Source: an uncultured Celeribacter sp. (GTDB lineage Bacteria; Pseudomonadota; Alphaproteobacteria; Rhodobacterales; Rhodobacteraceae). From it: 64,000 nucleotides of DNA. This document shows, piece after piece, positions 16,971 through 25,314 of this stretch (its first letter is position 1; every line of letters begins with the position of its first letter). The stretch spans positions 310,001-374,000 of the forward strand of contig NZ_OY781106.1 of assembly GCF_963676475.1 (NCBI RefSeq), written 5' to 3'. The notes beneath the pieces were generated by a model, which was not told the DNA's origin, searched no databases, and saw only the letters and a list, made by a program, of their open reading frames with translations. The position numbers and the translations under genes were made by a program.

Positions 16971-16986
16971 CGCCAACATGTTGGCG
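16971..16986. promoter_or_regulatory. 16-bp palindrome upstream of gap2
   Basis: CGCCAACATGTTGGCG is a perfect 16-bp palindrome, 85 bases before the gap2 start and in its promoter region. Each half is TGTTGGCG, one base from the TGTTAGCG seen upstream of four other genes in the window, which suggests a LacI-type carbon-metabolism regulator. Confidence 0.5.
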
Positions 16987-17070
16987 CAAACATTTTCGTT
17001 ATCGCAAACATTCATGGTCTGATCCGGGACCGATTGCGCCTGAGGTTTCCGCTTGAGGGATGGGGCACGC

Positions 17071-17403
17071 TTAGCTGTCTTTCGCGCCGATCTTTTCGGC
17101 CCAGAGATTTGCCCAGAGTTCCAAAGACATGAAGTGTTGACTGAGCTCCTGGCCCAGGGCGGTGAGCGCATAGCCCTCTGCGCTTCGGGTCACGAAACCA
17201 AGCTCGCGCAGCTGACCGATCCGCCTGTTCACCGTGGTGGGAGAAATATCGTCGCATCGCTGTTGTAGGTCGCGGAAGGTCGCCGGGCTTTGCGCCAATT
17301 CCCAGAGGATGCGCAGGGTCCAGCGTTGGCCCAGCACGTCGAGGAGGACCATGATTGGCCGACCTGTTGCAGAGCCGCGGCTTGGTGTTCCCGGTGTTTT
17401 CAT
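17071..17403 (-). CDS. HxlR-family winged-helix regulator
   Basis: 110 residues with the HxlR DNA-binding pattern: VLLDVLGQRWTLRILWEL, FRDLQQRCDDISPTTVNRRI and LTALGQEL. The ATG at 17403 is chosen for GAGAG just upstream and because HxlR homology begins there; an in-frame start at 17445 would overlap the operator region. Divergent from a DUF2867 gene, with two matching inverted repeats in the 125-base gap, so it most likely controls itself and that gene. Confidence 0.88.
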   Translation of the reverse strand: MKTPGTPSRGSATGRPIMVLLDVLGQRWTLRILWELAQSPATFRDLQQRCDDISPTTVNRRIGQLRELGFVTRSAEGYALTALGQELSQHFMSLELWANLWAEKIGAKDS

Positions 17404-17424
17404 ATCTCTCACAGGCCTCTTGAC

Positions 17425-17469
17425 GCTACTAAAATAGTAGCGCATGAATTGTGCTACATAATTTGTAGC
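17425..17469. promoter_or_regulatory. Two GCTAC-N7-GTAGC operators in the HxlR/DUF2867 gap
   Basis: Site 1 is GCTAC-TAAAATA-GTAGC (17425-17441, part of a longer palindrome from CGCTACTA to TAGTAGCG). Site 2 is GCTAC-ATAATTT-GTAGC (17453-17469). Arms and 7-base spacing are identical and the centres are 28 bases apart. They sit directly before the HxlR start and are the obvious HxlR-binding candidates. Confidence 0.65.
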
Positions 17470-17528
17470 TAAAAGATGCGGTCGCGTTTTGCCCCCACGG
17501 CAGTCATTGCGACGTAGGAAGGGGTATC

Positions 17529-18035
17529 ATGAAGCGCCATATCATTAAAGAAGTGGAGGCCCGGCTGCCGTCCGCCTTTCTCGATCATGCGAATTGGGCC
17601 GATGCCTATCAATTCTCGCCATTGAACGAGAGATTGAACGCCCAGGAAGCGCTGGACCGGATGTTCGGGGTGAATCCGCCGTTTTGGATCGTTGCGCTCA
17701 ATGGGATGCGGAACAGGATCGTCGGGGTGTTCTGGGTCAAACCGGGCAAGATCACCGTCGATGCGGCGCAAAGCGATGCCTTTCCCATCTTGGAGACCAC
17801 CGAAGAGGTGGCAGTTCTCGGGTTTGACGATTGGCATTTGAATTTTCGGGTCGTGATTCAGGTCACAGAGCAGGGGACAGCGCAGGCTGTGACCCTCACG
17901 ACGCTGGTGCATCGCAAAACCTGGTTCGGACGGGGGTATATTTTTCTGGTCACGCCGTTTCACAGGCTGGTGGTCAAACGCCTGCTTCTGAACCTGTCAC
18001 TGAACGCCGGACAGGCTGGTCCGTTCCCTGCGTGA
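17529..18035 (+). CDS. DUF2867 domain protein
   Basis: 168 residues with DUF2867-type features: FLDHANWADAYQF near the N terminus, a central NGMRNRIVGVFWVK strand and a final amphipathic segment (TPFHRLVVKRLLLNL). No signal peptide. DUF2867 proteins have a START/polyketide-cyclase-like fold but no assigned reaction. AAGGGG precedes the start. It is probably under control of the divergent HxlR regulator. Confidence 0.75.
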   Translation: MKRHIIKEVEARLPSAFLDHANWADAYQFSPLNERLNAQEALDRMFGVNPPFWIVALNGMRNRIVGVFWVKPGKITVDAAQSDAFPILETTEEVAVLGFDDWHLNFRVVIQVTEQGTAQAVTLTTLVHRKTWFGRGYIFLVTPFHRLVVKRLLLNLSLNAGQAGPFPA

Positions 18036-18066
18036 GAGACGCCGGGACGCCTGTCCGAGGGCAAAG

Positions 18067-18102
18067 AAACACGCCCGCTCCAGAGACGGGGCGGGCGTGT
18101 TT
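18067..18102. terminator. Bidirectional terminator between DUF2867 gene and tkt
   Basis: AAACACGCCCGC (18067-18078) and GCGGGCGTGTTT (18091-18102), a 12-bp perfect stem with a 12-base loop, between convergent genes. A/T-rich ends serve both directions. Confidence 0.88.
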
Positions 18103-18121
18103 CGTGATGTGGGAAGGCGGA

Positions 18122-20143
18122 TCAGCCCAAGAGCGCTTTGACCTGAGCCACCACGTTCTCGGCGGTGATGCCGAATTTCTCGTAGAGCTCGTCTGCGGGC
18201 GCGGAGGCGCCAAAGCGGGTCATGCCGACAAAGGCCTGTTTCGCTTCGCGGCCCCGCTCGCCCAAGAGCCAGCGGTCCCAGCCGCCGTCACGCACAGCGG
18301 CCTCGACGCCAACGCGCACCGGACCTGCGGGCAGGACCTTGCGACGATAGGCTTCGTCTTGCTCTGCGAACAACTCCATACAGGGCATGGAAACGACACG
18401 GGTGCCGATGCCATTGTCCTGAAGGAGTTTGCGGGCTTCCATGGCGATGGCCACTTCGGACCCGGTGGCGATCAGGATCGCCTCACGCTTGCCCTCGGCT
18501 TCGGCCAGCACGTAAGCGCCTTTGGACACAAGGTTGGTGTTCTTGTGCTCGGTACGCAGCGTCGGCACGCCCTGACGGGTCAGCACGAGGACGGAGGGCG
18601 TTTTCTGCGAGGTGAGCGCGATTTCCCAAGCCTCGGCGGTCTCGACCGTGTCGCAAGGACGGATCGTCAGCGTGTTCGGCGTCGCACGGCAGATGGCGAG
18701 ATGCTCGACCGGCTGGTGAGTCGGGCCGTCTTCGCCCAGACCGATGGAATCGTGGGTCATCACATAGGTCACCGGGATCTGCATCAGAGCCGACAGACGC
18801 ATCGCCGGGCGCGCGTAATCGGTAAAGCAGAAGAAGGTGCCGGAGTAGGGACGAATCCCGCCATGAAGCGCCATGCCGTTCATCGCGGCGGCCATGCCGT
18901 GTTCGCGGATGCCGTAATAGACGTAGCGGCCCTTGCGGTTGGTCTCGTCAAAGACACCCATGTCGCCCGTGAGCGTGTTGTTCGAGCCGGTGAGGTCGGC
19001 GGAGCCGCCAATGGTCTCGGGCATGATCGGGTTGATCACTTCGAGCACTTTTTGCGAGGACGACCGGGTGGCGAGTTTCGGCTGCTCTTCGGAGATCTGC
19101 TTTTTGAACGCCTTGATCGTGGCGGAGAGTTTCTTCGGAGCCTCAAGTGCGAAGACGCGGTTGAACTCGGCCTGACGGCGCTCGGATTGCTCTTCGAAAC
19201 GGGCTTCCCAGGCGACGCGCTCTTCGCGGCCTTTGGCGCCGATCTCTTCCCACTGGGATTTGACGTCTTCGGCAACCTGATAGGCGCCCCAGTTGACGCC
19301 ATAAGCGGCTTTGGCGGCGGCCAGTTGGTCGGCGTCGGTGAGCGCGCCGTGGCCTTTGGAGGTGTCCTGTGCCGCGTGCCCCAGAGCGATGTGGGTTTTG
19401 CAGGCGATCATGGACGGTTTCTTGGACTTCTTCGCGGCCTCGATGGCGGCGTCGATCTGCTCCGGGTCATGACCGTCGATTTCCTGCACATGCCAGCCCG
19501 CGGCTTTGAAGCGCATCGGCTGGTTTGTGCGGTCGGCGAGGTCCACGGTGCCGTCGATGGTGATGTTGTTGTTGTCCCAGAAGACGATCAGCTTGCCGAG
19601 TTTCTGACGACCGGCGAGCGCGATGGCCTCTTGCGACACACCTTCCATGAGACAGCCGTCACCGGCCATGACATAGGTGTGGTGGTTCTGGAGCTTGGCA
19701 CCGAAACGGGCGCGGAGCGATTCCTCGGCCATGGCGAAGCCGACGGCATTGGAGATGCCTTGGCCCAGCGGACCGGTGGTGGTTTCAACGCCATCCAGCA
19801 GGAAGTTCTCCGGGTGACCGGCGGTTTTCGCGCCCATCTGGCGGAAGGTCTTGATCTGCTCGAGCGGCATCTCTTTGTAGCCGGTCAAGTAGAGCAGGGA
19901 GTAGATCAGCATGGAGCCGTGGCCCGCCGACAGGATAAAGCGGTCACGATCCGGCCAAAGCGGTGCGGCGGCATCGAATTTCAGGTGCTTTTCAAACAGC
20001 ACGGTGGCCACATCGGCCATGCCCATCGGCATGCCGGAGTGACCGGAATTGGCACCGGCGACGGCATCGAGCGTCAGGGTGCGGATGGCGGCGGCACGCA
20101 TCCAGTGATCGGGGTGCGCCTCGCGCAGGGTTGCGATGTCCAC
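18122..20143 (-). CDS. tkt: Transketolase
   Basis: 673 residues, thiamine-diphosphate enzyme of the pentose phosphate pathway and carbon fixation. Visible motifs are AGANSGHSGMPMG, the ThDP motif GDGCLMEGVSQEA, and the second-domain GLGEDGPTHQPVEHL. The start is GTG at 20143 (minus strand), which has AAGGAG 8 bases upstream and matches the family N terminus. The open frame continues much further upstream by chance in this GC-rich DNA, but that part has no transketolase homology. Confidence 0.95.
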   Translation of the reverse strand: MDIATLREAHPDHWMRAAAIRTLTLDAVAGANSGHSGMPMGMADVATVLFEKHLKFDAAAPLWPDRDRFILSAGHGSMLIYSLLYLTGYKEMPLEQIKTFRQMGAKTAGHPENFLLDGVETTTGPLGQGISNAVGFAMAEESLRARFGAKLQNHHTYVMAGDGCLMEGVSQEAIALAGRQKLGKLIVFWDNNNITIDGTVDLADRTNQPMRFKAAGWHVQEIDGHDPEQIDAAIEAAKKSKKPSMIACKTHIALGHAAQDTSKGHGALTDADQLAAAKAAYGVNWGAYQVAEDVKSQWEEIGAKGREERVAWEARFEEQSERRQAEFNRVFALEAPKKLSATIKAFKKQISEEQPKLATRSSSQKVLEVINPIMPETIGGSADLTGSNNTLTGDMGVFDETNRKGRYVYYGIREHGMAAAMNGMALHGGIRPYSGTFFCFTDYARPAMRLSALMQIPVTYVMTHDSIGLGEDGPTHQPVEHLAICRATPNTLTIRPCDTVETAEAWEIALTSQKTPSVLVLTRQGVPTLRTEHKNTNLVSKGAYVLAEAEGKREAILIATGSEVAIAMEARKLLQDNGIGTRVVSMPCMELFAEQDEAYRRKVLPAGPVRVGVEAAVRDGGWDRWLLGERGREAKQAFVGMTRFGASAPADELYEKFGITAENVVAQVKALLG

Positions 20144-20527
20144 GGGCGGATCTCCTTTAGGCTCCGATATGCGGCCGACCCCACGGCGAACTCCCGCGAT
20201 GTCTGGCCTTTCGGACTTTCTGATAACGATGTTGGGCCAAAGTGCAAGCCGGGAGGCGGCATGAGAGGCGCTTGCAACGCTGTGGAAGCGGTGCGAAACG
20301 GGCAAAAGCGCGGTTTTCGCCGGTTTTGCCTTCGCATATTGGTAAATCCTGCCCTTTAGGCTAGGCTCTCGAATCAAGAGAAAACATATGTGCCCGCGAA
20401 TGAGCTTTTCGCGCTTCGCCCTTGAGGATAAAGGAAGTTTCGAATTTCCTGTATCCAAAGATATGGGGCCGCATGAGACGCAAGCGGGGCGTTGAGACAG
20501 AATTGAGCAGAGTGTGAGTAGACGGCA
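20144..20527. other. Divergent control region between tkt and the coiled-coil/zapA genes
   Basis: 384 bases without a convincing gene. It holds the tkt ribosome binding site next to 20150, AT-rich stretches near 20335-20350 and 20375-20395 that may contain promoters, and no clear palindrome. I looked for a 6S-RNA-like long hairpin because zapA is often linked to ssrS, and saw none. Confidence 0.5.
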
Positions 20528-21112
20528 ATGAGCGAGATTTCCGATTTCGAAGCTCGGATCACGGCAGCGCTGGAGCGGATCGGTCGCGCGGTGGCGGTGG
20601 CCGAAGAGCGTGCCGAGGCGGCCACAGAAGCCCCCGTTGGAGGAATCGCCAGCGAAGAGGCCGAGGCCGAGATTGCCCGCCTGCACGATGCCCTGGAGGA
20701 AGAGAAATCTGCCAACAGTCAGCTCGAAGAGCGCGTGAAGGCGATTCACGATCGCCAGGAAAGCCATGTGGCCGCGCTTGAGGAAGAGGTCGAAACCCTG
20801 CGTCGGCAGTTGATGGATCATGATCGCGAGATGCAGAAGCTGCGCCACGTGAACACGCAACTGCGTGACAACAACGCGGCACTGCGCGCGGCCAATGCCG
20901 AAGGGGTCGGGGATGCCGGTCTGATCGACGCGGGGCTTCATGCCGAAGTGGAGGCGCTGCGTGTGGCGCGCGAATCCGATGTCACGGAGCTGGACGCGAT
21001 CCTGACCGAGCTGCGAGCCGTTGTGTCGCGTCATGGGGCGACTGCGCCCGAGATGCCCGGCGCTTCGCAAACTGTGCCCGGCACGGACCAAACCCCGCGC
21101 GAGGAGTATTAA
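20528..21112 (+). CDS. Coiled-coil protein upstream of zapA
   Basis: 194 residues. Heptad-rich from about residue 40 to 165 (ARLHDALEEEKSANSQLEER, VAALEEEVETLRRQLMDHDR, RHVNTQLRDNNAALRAANA), with a disordered C-terminal tail rich in Pro and Thr. No signal peptide or membrane segment. It ends 3 bases before zapA, so the two are co-transcribed and probably co-translated. A role in septal-ring function with ZapA is inferred from this linkage. Confidence 0.78.
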   Translation: MSEISDFEARITAALERIGRAVAVAEERAEAATEAPVGGIASEEAEAEIARLHDALEEEKSANSQLEERVKAIHDRQESHVAALEEEVETLRRQLMDHDREMQKLRHVNTQLRDNNAALRAANAEGVGDAGLIDAGLHAEVEALRVARESDVTELDAILTELRAVVSRHGATAPEMPGASQTVPGTDQTPREEY

Positions 21113-21115
21113 GAG

Positions 21116-21529
21116 ATGCCCGAAGTGAAAATTTCCATCGGGGGCCGTGAGTTTGACGTGGCCTGTCAGGCGGGCGAGGAACATTTCCTGAAATCGGCGG
21201 CTCAGATACTGGACAATGAGGCCTCCGTGCTGTCGAGCCAGATCGGGCGGCTGCCTGCGGAGCGCATGCTTTTGATGGCGGGATTGATGCTTGCGGATAA
21301 AACCGCGGGCATGGAAGAACAGATGCGCAGCCTCGAAAGCAAACTCGGCGCGCAGGAAGCGTTGATCGAGGAAATGCGCGCGCGGCCTGAGCCTGAGCCG
21401 CAAAAGGTCGAGGTGCCGGTGGTGCCCAGTGAGGTGATGGACACGCTGGCCGAAATGGCGGCGCGGACCGAGGCCATGGCGGCGGCGTTTGAAGAGCGTC
21501 TGGGCGTGACGGATAATTTCGAGGCCTAA
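21116..21529 (+). CDS. zapA: Cell division protein ZapA
   Basis: 137 residues. N-terminal ZapA domain (MPEVKISIGGREFDVACQAG, then LMAGLMLADKTAGMEEQM) and a C-terminal helix that forms the coiled coil. ZapA binds and crosslinks FtsZ filaments at midcell. It starts 3 bases after the coiled-coil gene. Confidence 0.9.
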   Translation: MPEVKISIGGREFDVACQAGEEHFLKSAAQILDNEASVLSSQIGRLPAERMLLMAGLMLADKTAGMEEQMRSLESKLGAQEALIEEMRARPEPEPQKVEVPVVPSEVMDTLAEMAARTEAMAAAFEERLGVTDNFEA

Positions 21530-21564
21530 TGTTCGAGACTTGAGAGACCAAGCAGAAGACAGCA

Positions 21565-21592
21565 AAAAGGCGCACAGACGTGCGCCTTTTGT
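21565..21592 (+). terminator. Terminator of zapA
   Basis: AAAAGGCGCAC (21565-21575), loop AGAC, GTGCGCCTTTT (21580-21590), an 11-bp perfect stem 36 bases after the zapA stop. Confidence 0.9.
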
Positions 21593-21603
21593 ATTTTTCA
21601 GAC

Positions 21604-21718
21604 TAAAGCGTTTTTCAAAAATTGAGTGCCTCAAGTTTTTTGAAAAACGCAGCAAGATCAATTCAGTGTCGCAACGTTTTTCGCTCAATCTGATTCAGAT
21701 TAAACGAAAAACGCTTTA
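21604..21718 (+). repeat. 115-bp double-hairpin element, copy 1
   Basis: Starts TAAAGCGTTTTTC and ends GAAAAACGCTTTA, so the ends are inverted repeats flanked by TA. It has a left hairpin (GCGTTTTTC ... GAAAAACGC), a 25-base middle and a right hairpin (GTTTTTCG ... CGAAAAAC, with AATCTGA-TTCAGATT inside). The same element occurs at 37362-37476 (inverted) and 47689-47803. In this copy the interior of the left hairpin is reversed relative to the other two. Confidence 0.93.
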
Positions 21719-21727
21719 AGAAGCGGT

Positions 21728-22087
21728 TCAGACGTTCGCGGCGCGAATCTGGTCGGCTTTTTCGGTGTCGAAGGCCACGCCCTTGTCGGCCAGCATCTGG
21801 TCCAGCTCGCCCGAGAGCGTCATCTCGATCACGATGTCACAGCCACCGATGAACTCGCCTTTGACGTAAAGCTGCGGGATGGTCGGCCAGTCGGAGAAGT
21901 CCTTGATGCCCTGACGGATGTCCTGATCGGCCAGCACGTTCACGTCGAGATACTCAACCCCCATGAAATTCAGGATGCCCGCCACTTTCGACGAGAATCC
22001 GCATTGCGGCATCTGCGAGGTGCCTTTCATGAAGAGCACGACATCATTGTCGTCGACGGTTTTCTGGATGGTTTCCTGAGCGGACAT
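21728..22087 (-). CDS. grxD: Monothiol glutaredoxin (Grx4/GrxD)
   Basis: 119 residues with the monothiol active site CGFS in MPQCGFSSK and the glutathione-binding WPTIPQLYVKGEFIGGCDIV. Monothiol CGFS glutaredoxins carry or deliver [2Fe-2S] clusters together with BolA, whose gene is 82 bases upstream on the same strand. The start at 22087 follows AAAGGA; the in-frame start at 22129 adds unrelated residues. Confidence 0.94.
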   Translation of the reverse strand: MSAQETIQKTVDDNDVVLFMKGTSQMPQCGFSSKVAGILNFMGVEYLDVNVLADQDIRQGIKDFSDWPTIPQLYVKGEFIGGCDIVIEMTLSGELDQMLADKGVAFDTEKADQIRAANV

Positions 22088-22169
22088 GGGCGTTTTCCTT
22101 TCGGGTGTCGGCGCGGTCTGGGCCGACATGAGATTAGGGCTTCGGCGCGGAGTGGCCAGTAAGCGGGGT

Positions 22170-22400
22170 TTACTCGGGGGCGCGGGTGGTCAGCGCCAGC
22201 GCGTGCAACTCACCGCTGGCGAGTTTTTCTTTCAGCGTCGCATTCACGGCGCGTTGTTGCTGCACCCGGTTCATGCCTTTGAACGAAGCGTCGATCACTT
22301 CGGCGGCGAAATGCTGACCGTCATCTCCCTGAACGATGATCTGGGCGTCGGGAAAGCCTGCGCGGATCAGGTGTTCGATATCGGTGGCGGTGATGGCCAT
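22170..22400 (-). CDS. bolA: BolA-family protein
   Basis: 76 residues, MAITATDIEHLIRAGFPDAQ, with the BolA pattern VIDASFKGMNRVQQQRAVNA and HALAL near the end. BolA proteins bind CGFS glutaredoxins in iron-sulfur trafficking and iron sensing, and the adjacent grxD supports this. Length fits the short BolA2/IbaG-like type. Confidence 0.92.
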   Translation of the reverse strand: MAITATDIEHLIRAGFPDAQIIVQGDDGQHFAAEVIDASFKGMNRVQQQRAVNATLKEKLASGELHALALTTRAPE

Positions 22401-22465
22401 GTAGGGCGCTCCTTGGTTGGTCGTCGGAATAAAATGTAAGGGTTGCTGCGCGGGCCTGCAAGCGT

Positions 22466-22951
22466 TCAGGCGCGGGCGTGTTGTGCAAGGTCGCTCAGGA
22501 ACTGCTCATAGTCTGACGCGAGCGTGGTCGTATCGGCCCAAAGCCGCGCGCATTTGCGCAAGAGGCGCTGGCGCTCAACCTCCAAGGCGTCGCTCAGTGT
22601 GATGTTTTCGGCCTCGATCAACTGTTTCATGCGTTCGTGCAGGGGCTTGAGCCGCTCGAAATCTCGGATCATCGCGGGCAAAAGTGTCGGATCATCGCGC
22701 CAGCTTTCGCCGTTGAACCGCATTTGCGTGACGCGTTGCCCGGCACCTGCACACTCATAAAGCACACAGCCGCGATTGCCGATCTCGTCGAGCTTGTCGT
22801 GGCACGAACAGAGATGCCCATCAAGATTGGGACAGGGCGTGCCTGCCGGTTTGTCGAAGGAAAACAGATCGCCCTTATCGAGCGTCAGCCCGACGCAGCA
22901 GAGCGCGGCACATTGGGAGCAGTCGGAGGTGAGATCTGGGAGGGCGGTCAT
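22466..22951 (-). CDS. Cysteine-rich protein, YkgJ/Fe-S chelator-like
   Basis: 161 residues. The N-terminal half has ten cysteines in CSQCAALCC, TPCPNLDGHLCSCH and NRGCVLYECAGAG, with another in the C-terminal half at RKCARLW; spacing resembles the YkgJ CxxCxxCC metal-binding family. The C-terminal half is helical (RDFERLKPLHERMKQL). It has no signal peptide. A metal-cluster role is inferred. It lies between bolA and purL, read in the same direction as both. Confidence 0.7.
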   Translation of the reverse strand: MTALPDLTSDCSQCAALCCVGLTLDKGDLFSFDKPAGTPCPNLDGHLCSCHDKLDEIGNRGCVLYECAGAGQRVTQMRFNGESWRDDPTLLPAMIRDFERLKPLHERMKQLIEAENITLSDALEVERQRLLRKCARLWADTTTLASDYEQFLSDLAQHARA

Positions 22952-22961
22952 GGAAACTTCT

Positions 22962-22994
22962 TAACGTAAAAGGCCCGCCAGATCAGCGGGCCTT
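22962..22994 (-). terminator. Terminator of purL
   Basis: AAGGCCCGC (22970-22978)/GCGGGCCTT (22986-22994) with a 7-base loop, then TTTACG on the minus strand. It sits 28 bases past the purL stop, and overlaps the leader of the Cys-rich gene. Confidence 0.78.
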
Positions 22995-23022
22995 GATTGA
23001 GTATTTGTCCAGCAAAGGAACC

Positions 23023-25182
23023 TTAGCCGAAAATCTCGCCGAAGGTACTGCGGTAGAGGGCGGACAATTCGGAGAGCGGCGCGCTGGAGCCACCGAAGCT
23101 GACGGTGTCGCCGGAGAATTTGCCGACGGTGGCCAGCGGCACACCGGCTTGGGCGGCGGCGGCCATGAGGGCTTCGGCTTGGTCAAAGGAGCAGGCGACG
23201 AGGTAGCGGGCCTGATCTTCGCCAAAGAGCGTCGCGGTGTCGCCGCTGTCGAGATGCACGCCGACGCCGGCCTCTTCGGCCATCTCAAAGGCGGCAAGCG
23301 CGAGCCCGCCGTCTGAGAGGTCGGTCACGGCGTTGAAGAGCGCCCCGTTGGCGCGGATGAACTCGCCGTTGCGTTTCTCGGCGGCCAGATCCACATGTGG
23401 GGCGTCGCCGTCCTGGCGGTTGAACACCTCATAGAGCAGCGCGGATTGGCCCAGCAGACCTTCGGTCTCGCCGATGAGCACGGCGACGTCGCCGTCCTGC
23501 GCCAGACCGGAGATCAGGTCGTCCTCGGATGCGATGAGCCCCACGGCACCGATGGTGGGCGTCGGCAGGATACCCTCACCGTCGGTCTCGTTGTAGAGGG
23601 ACACGTTGCCGGAGACGATCGGCATATCGAGGAAGGCGACAGCTTGGCCGATGCCGTCGAGCGCACCGACGAATTGGCCCATGATTTCAGGCTTTTCCGG
23701 GTTGCCGAAGTTCAGGTTGTCAGTGGTCGCGAGGGGGGTCGCGCCGACAGCGGAGAGGTTGCGGTAGGCTTCGGCGACGGCCTGTTTGCCGCCCTCGACG
23801 GGGTTCGCCTTGACGTAGCGCGGGGTCACGTCGGAGGTGAAGGCCAGCATTTTGCCAGTATCATGCACGCGGATCACGCCCGCGCCGAGGCCCGGTTTGC
23901 GCACCGTGTCGGCCATGACCTGGGTGTCGTATTGTTCATAGACCCAGGCCTTGGAGGCATAGTTAGGCGAGGTGATCAGGCCTTTCAGCCCGTCGATGCC
24001 GTCGATTTGCGGCACGTCGGCGACCTGTTCGGCGGCTGGCGTCGGGACCCAGGGACGGTCGTATTCCGGCGCGGAGGAGGCCAGCGTCGAGAGCGGCAGG
24101 TCACCCATGCAGGTGCCGTTGTGCATGATGAGAAAGCGGTCCTCGGAGATGGTTTCGCCGACGATGGCGAAATCGAGGTCCCATTTCTCGAAAACAGCGC
24201 GGGCCTCAGCCTCTTTTTCTGGCTTCAAGACCATGAGCATCCGTTCCTGAGACTCGGAGAGCATCATCTCATAGGCGGTCATGTTCTCTTCGCGCTGAGG
24301 CACGTTTTCGAGGTCAAGCCGGATGCCAAGCCCGCCCTTGTCGCCCATCTCAACCGCCGAACAGGTCAGGCCCGCGGCCCCCATGTCCTGGATCGAGATC
24401 ACAGCGCCGGTGGCCATGAGTTCCAAAGTGGCTTCCATCAGGCATTTTTCGGTGAACGGGTCGCCGACCTGAACGGTGGGGCGTTTGTCCTCGATGGTAT
24501 CGTCGAATTCCGCCGACGCCATGGTCGCGCCGCCGACGCCATCGCGGCCGGTTTTCGCGCCCAGATAGACGACGGGCATGCCGACGCCAGAGGCCGCCGA
24601 GTAGAAGATCTTGTCGGTGTCTGCCAGACCCGCCGCAAAAGCGTTCACAAGGCAGTTGCCGTTATAGGCCTCATGGAAGCGGACTTCGCCGCCCACGGTC
24701 GGAACGCCGAAACAGTTGCCGTAGCCGCCGACGCCTTCGACGACGCCATGGACGAGCTGTTTGGTTTTCTTGTGATCTTTGACGCCGAAGGAGAGCGAAT
24801 TCATCGCCGCAATAGGCCGCGCGCCCATGGTGAAGACGTCGCGCAGAATGCCGCCCACGCCGGTGGCCGCGCCCTGATAGGGTTCGATGTAGGAAGGGTG
24901 GTTGTGGCTTTCCATTTTGAACACCACACATTGCCCGTCGCCGATGTCGACGATGCCCGCGTTTTCACCGGGGCCGCAGATGACTTGCGGACCGGAGGTC
25001 GGCAGGCCGCGCAGGTGTTTTTTCGAAGACTTGTAAGAACAGTGCTCGTTCCACATCGCAGAAAAGATGCCAAGCTCCGTGAACGTCGGCTCCCGGTTCA
25101 GAATGCGCAGGATCTCGGCGTATTCGTCGGGTTTGAGGCCATGGGCGGCGATGATCTCTTCGGTGATGGCGGGCTCGGTCAT
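23023..25182 (-). CDS. purL: Phosphoribosylformylglycinamidine synthase subunit PurL
   Basis: 719 residues, the short PurL type that works with separate PurS and PurQ. Motifs include MWNEHCSYKSSKKHL near the N terminus, the ATP-binding MESHNHPS, GDPFTEKCLMEATLEL and the C-terminal DLSDGGLALAAFEMAEEAG. Makes FGAM from FGAR, glutamine and ATP in purine synthesis. GTG and ATG alternatives upstream lack homology. Confidence 0.96.
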   Translation of the reverse strand: MTEPAITEEIIAAHGLKPDEYAEILRILNREPTFTELGIFSAMWNEHCSYKSSKKHLRGLPTSGPQVICGPGENAGIVDIGDGQCVVFKMESHNHPSYIEPYQGAATGVGGILRDVFTMGARPIAAMNSLSFGVKDHKKTKQLVHGVVEGVGGYGNCFGVPTVGGEVRFHEAYNGNCLVNAFAAGLADTDKIFYSAASGVGMPVVYLGAKTGRDGVGGATMASAEFDDTIEDKRPTVQVGDPFTEKCLMEATLELMATGAVISIQDMGAAGLTCSAVEMGDKGGLGIRLDLENVPQREENMTAYEMMLSESQERMLMVLKPEKEAEARAVFEKWDLDFAIVGETISEDRFLIMHNGTCMGDLPLSTLASSAPEYDRPWVPTPAAEQVADVPQIDGIDGLKGLITSPNYASKAWVYEQYDTQVMADTVRKPGLGAGVIRVHDTGKMLAFTSDVTPRYVKANPVEGGKQAVAEAYRNLSAVGATPLATTDNLNFGNPEKPEIMGQFVGALDGIGQAVAFLDMPIVSGNVSLYNETDGEGILPTPTIGAVGLIASEDDLISGLAQDGDVAVLIGETEGLLGQSALLYEVFNRQDGDAPHVDLAAEKRNGEFIRANGALFNAVTDLSDGGLALAAFEMAEEAGVGVHLDSGDTATLFGEDQARYLVACSFDQAEALMAAAAQAGVPLATVGKFSGDTVSFGGSSAPLSELSALYRSTFGEIFG

Positions 25183-25314
25183 GTGGGTCCCCTAAACGGC
25201 AGCTTCGCTTTGCGGACCTATTAGGCTGTTTGTGGCTTTGGGGGAAGGGGGTATGGCGTCGGAAAGGGCGTGCTTCGCATAGAGGCGCCGAAAGCGACCT
25301 TTCATATACGAGAG

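Noticed and set aside
20144..20527. 6S RNA next to zapA
   Set aside because: zapA is often linked to ssrS, but neither this gap nor 21530-21603 has room for or shows the long 6S-type hairpin.
20144..21688. A 1188-codon minus-strand frame extending tkt far upstream
   Set aside because: Only the part from GTG 20143 matches transketolase and has a ribosome binding site; the extension is antisense to zapA and the coiled-coil gene and crosses the 115-bp repeat.
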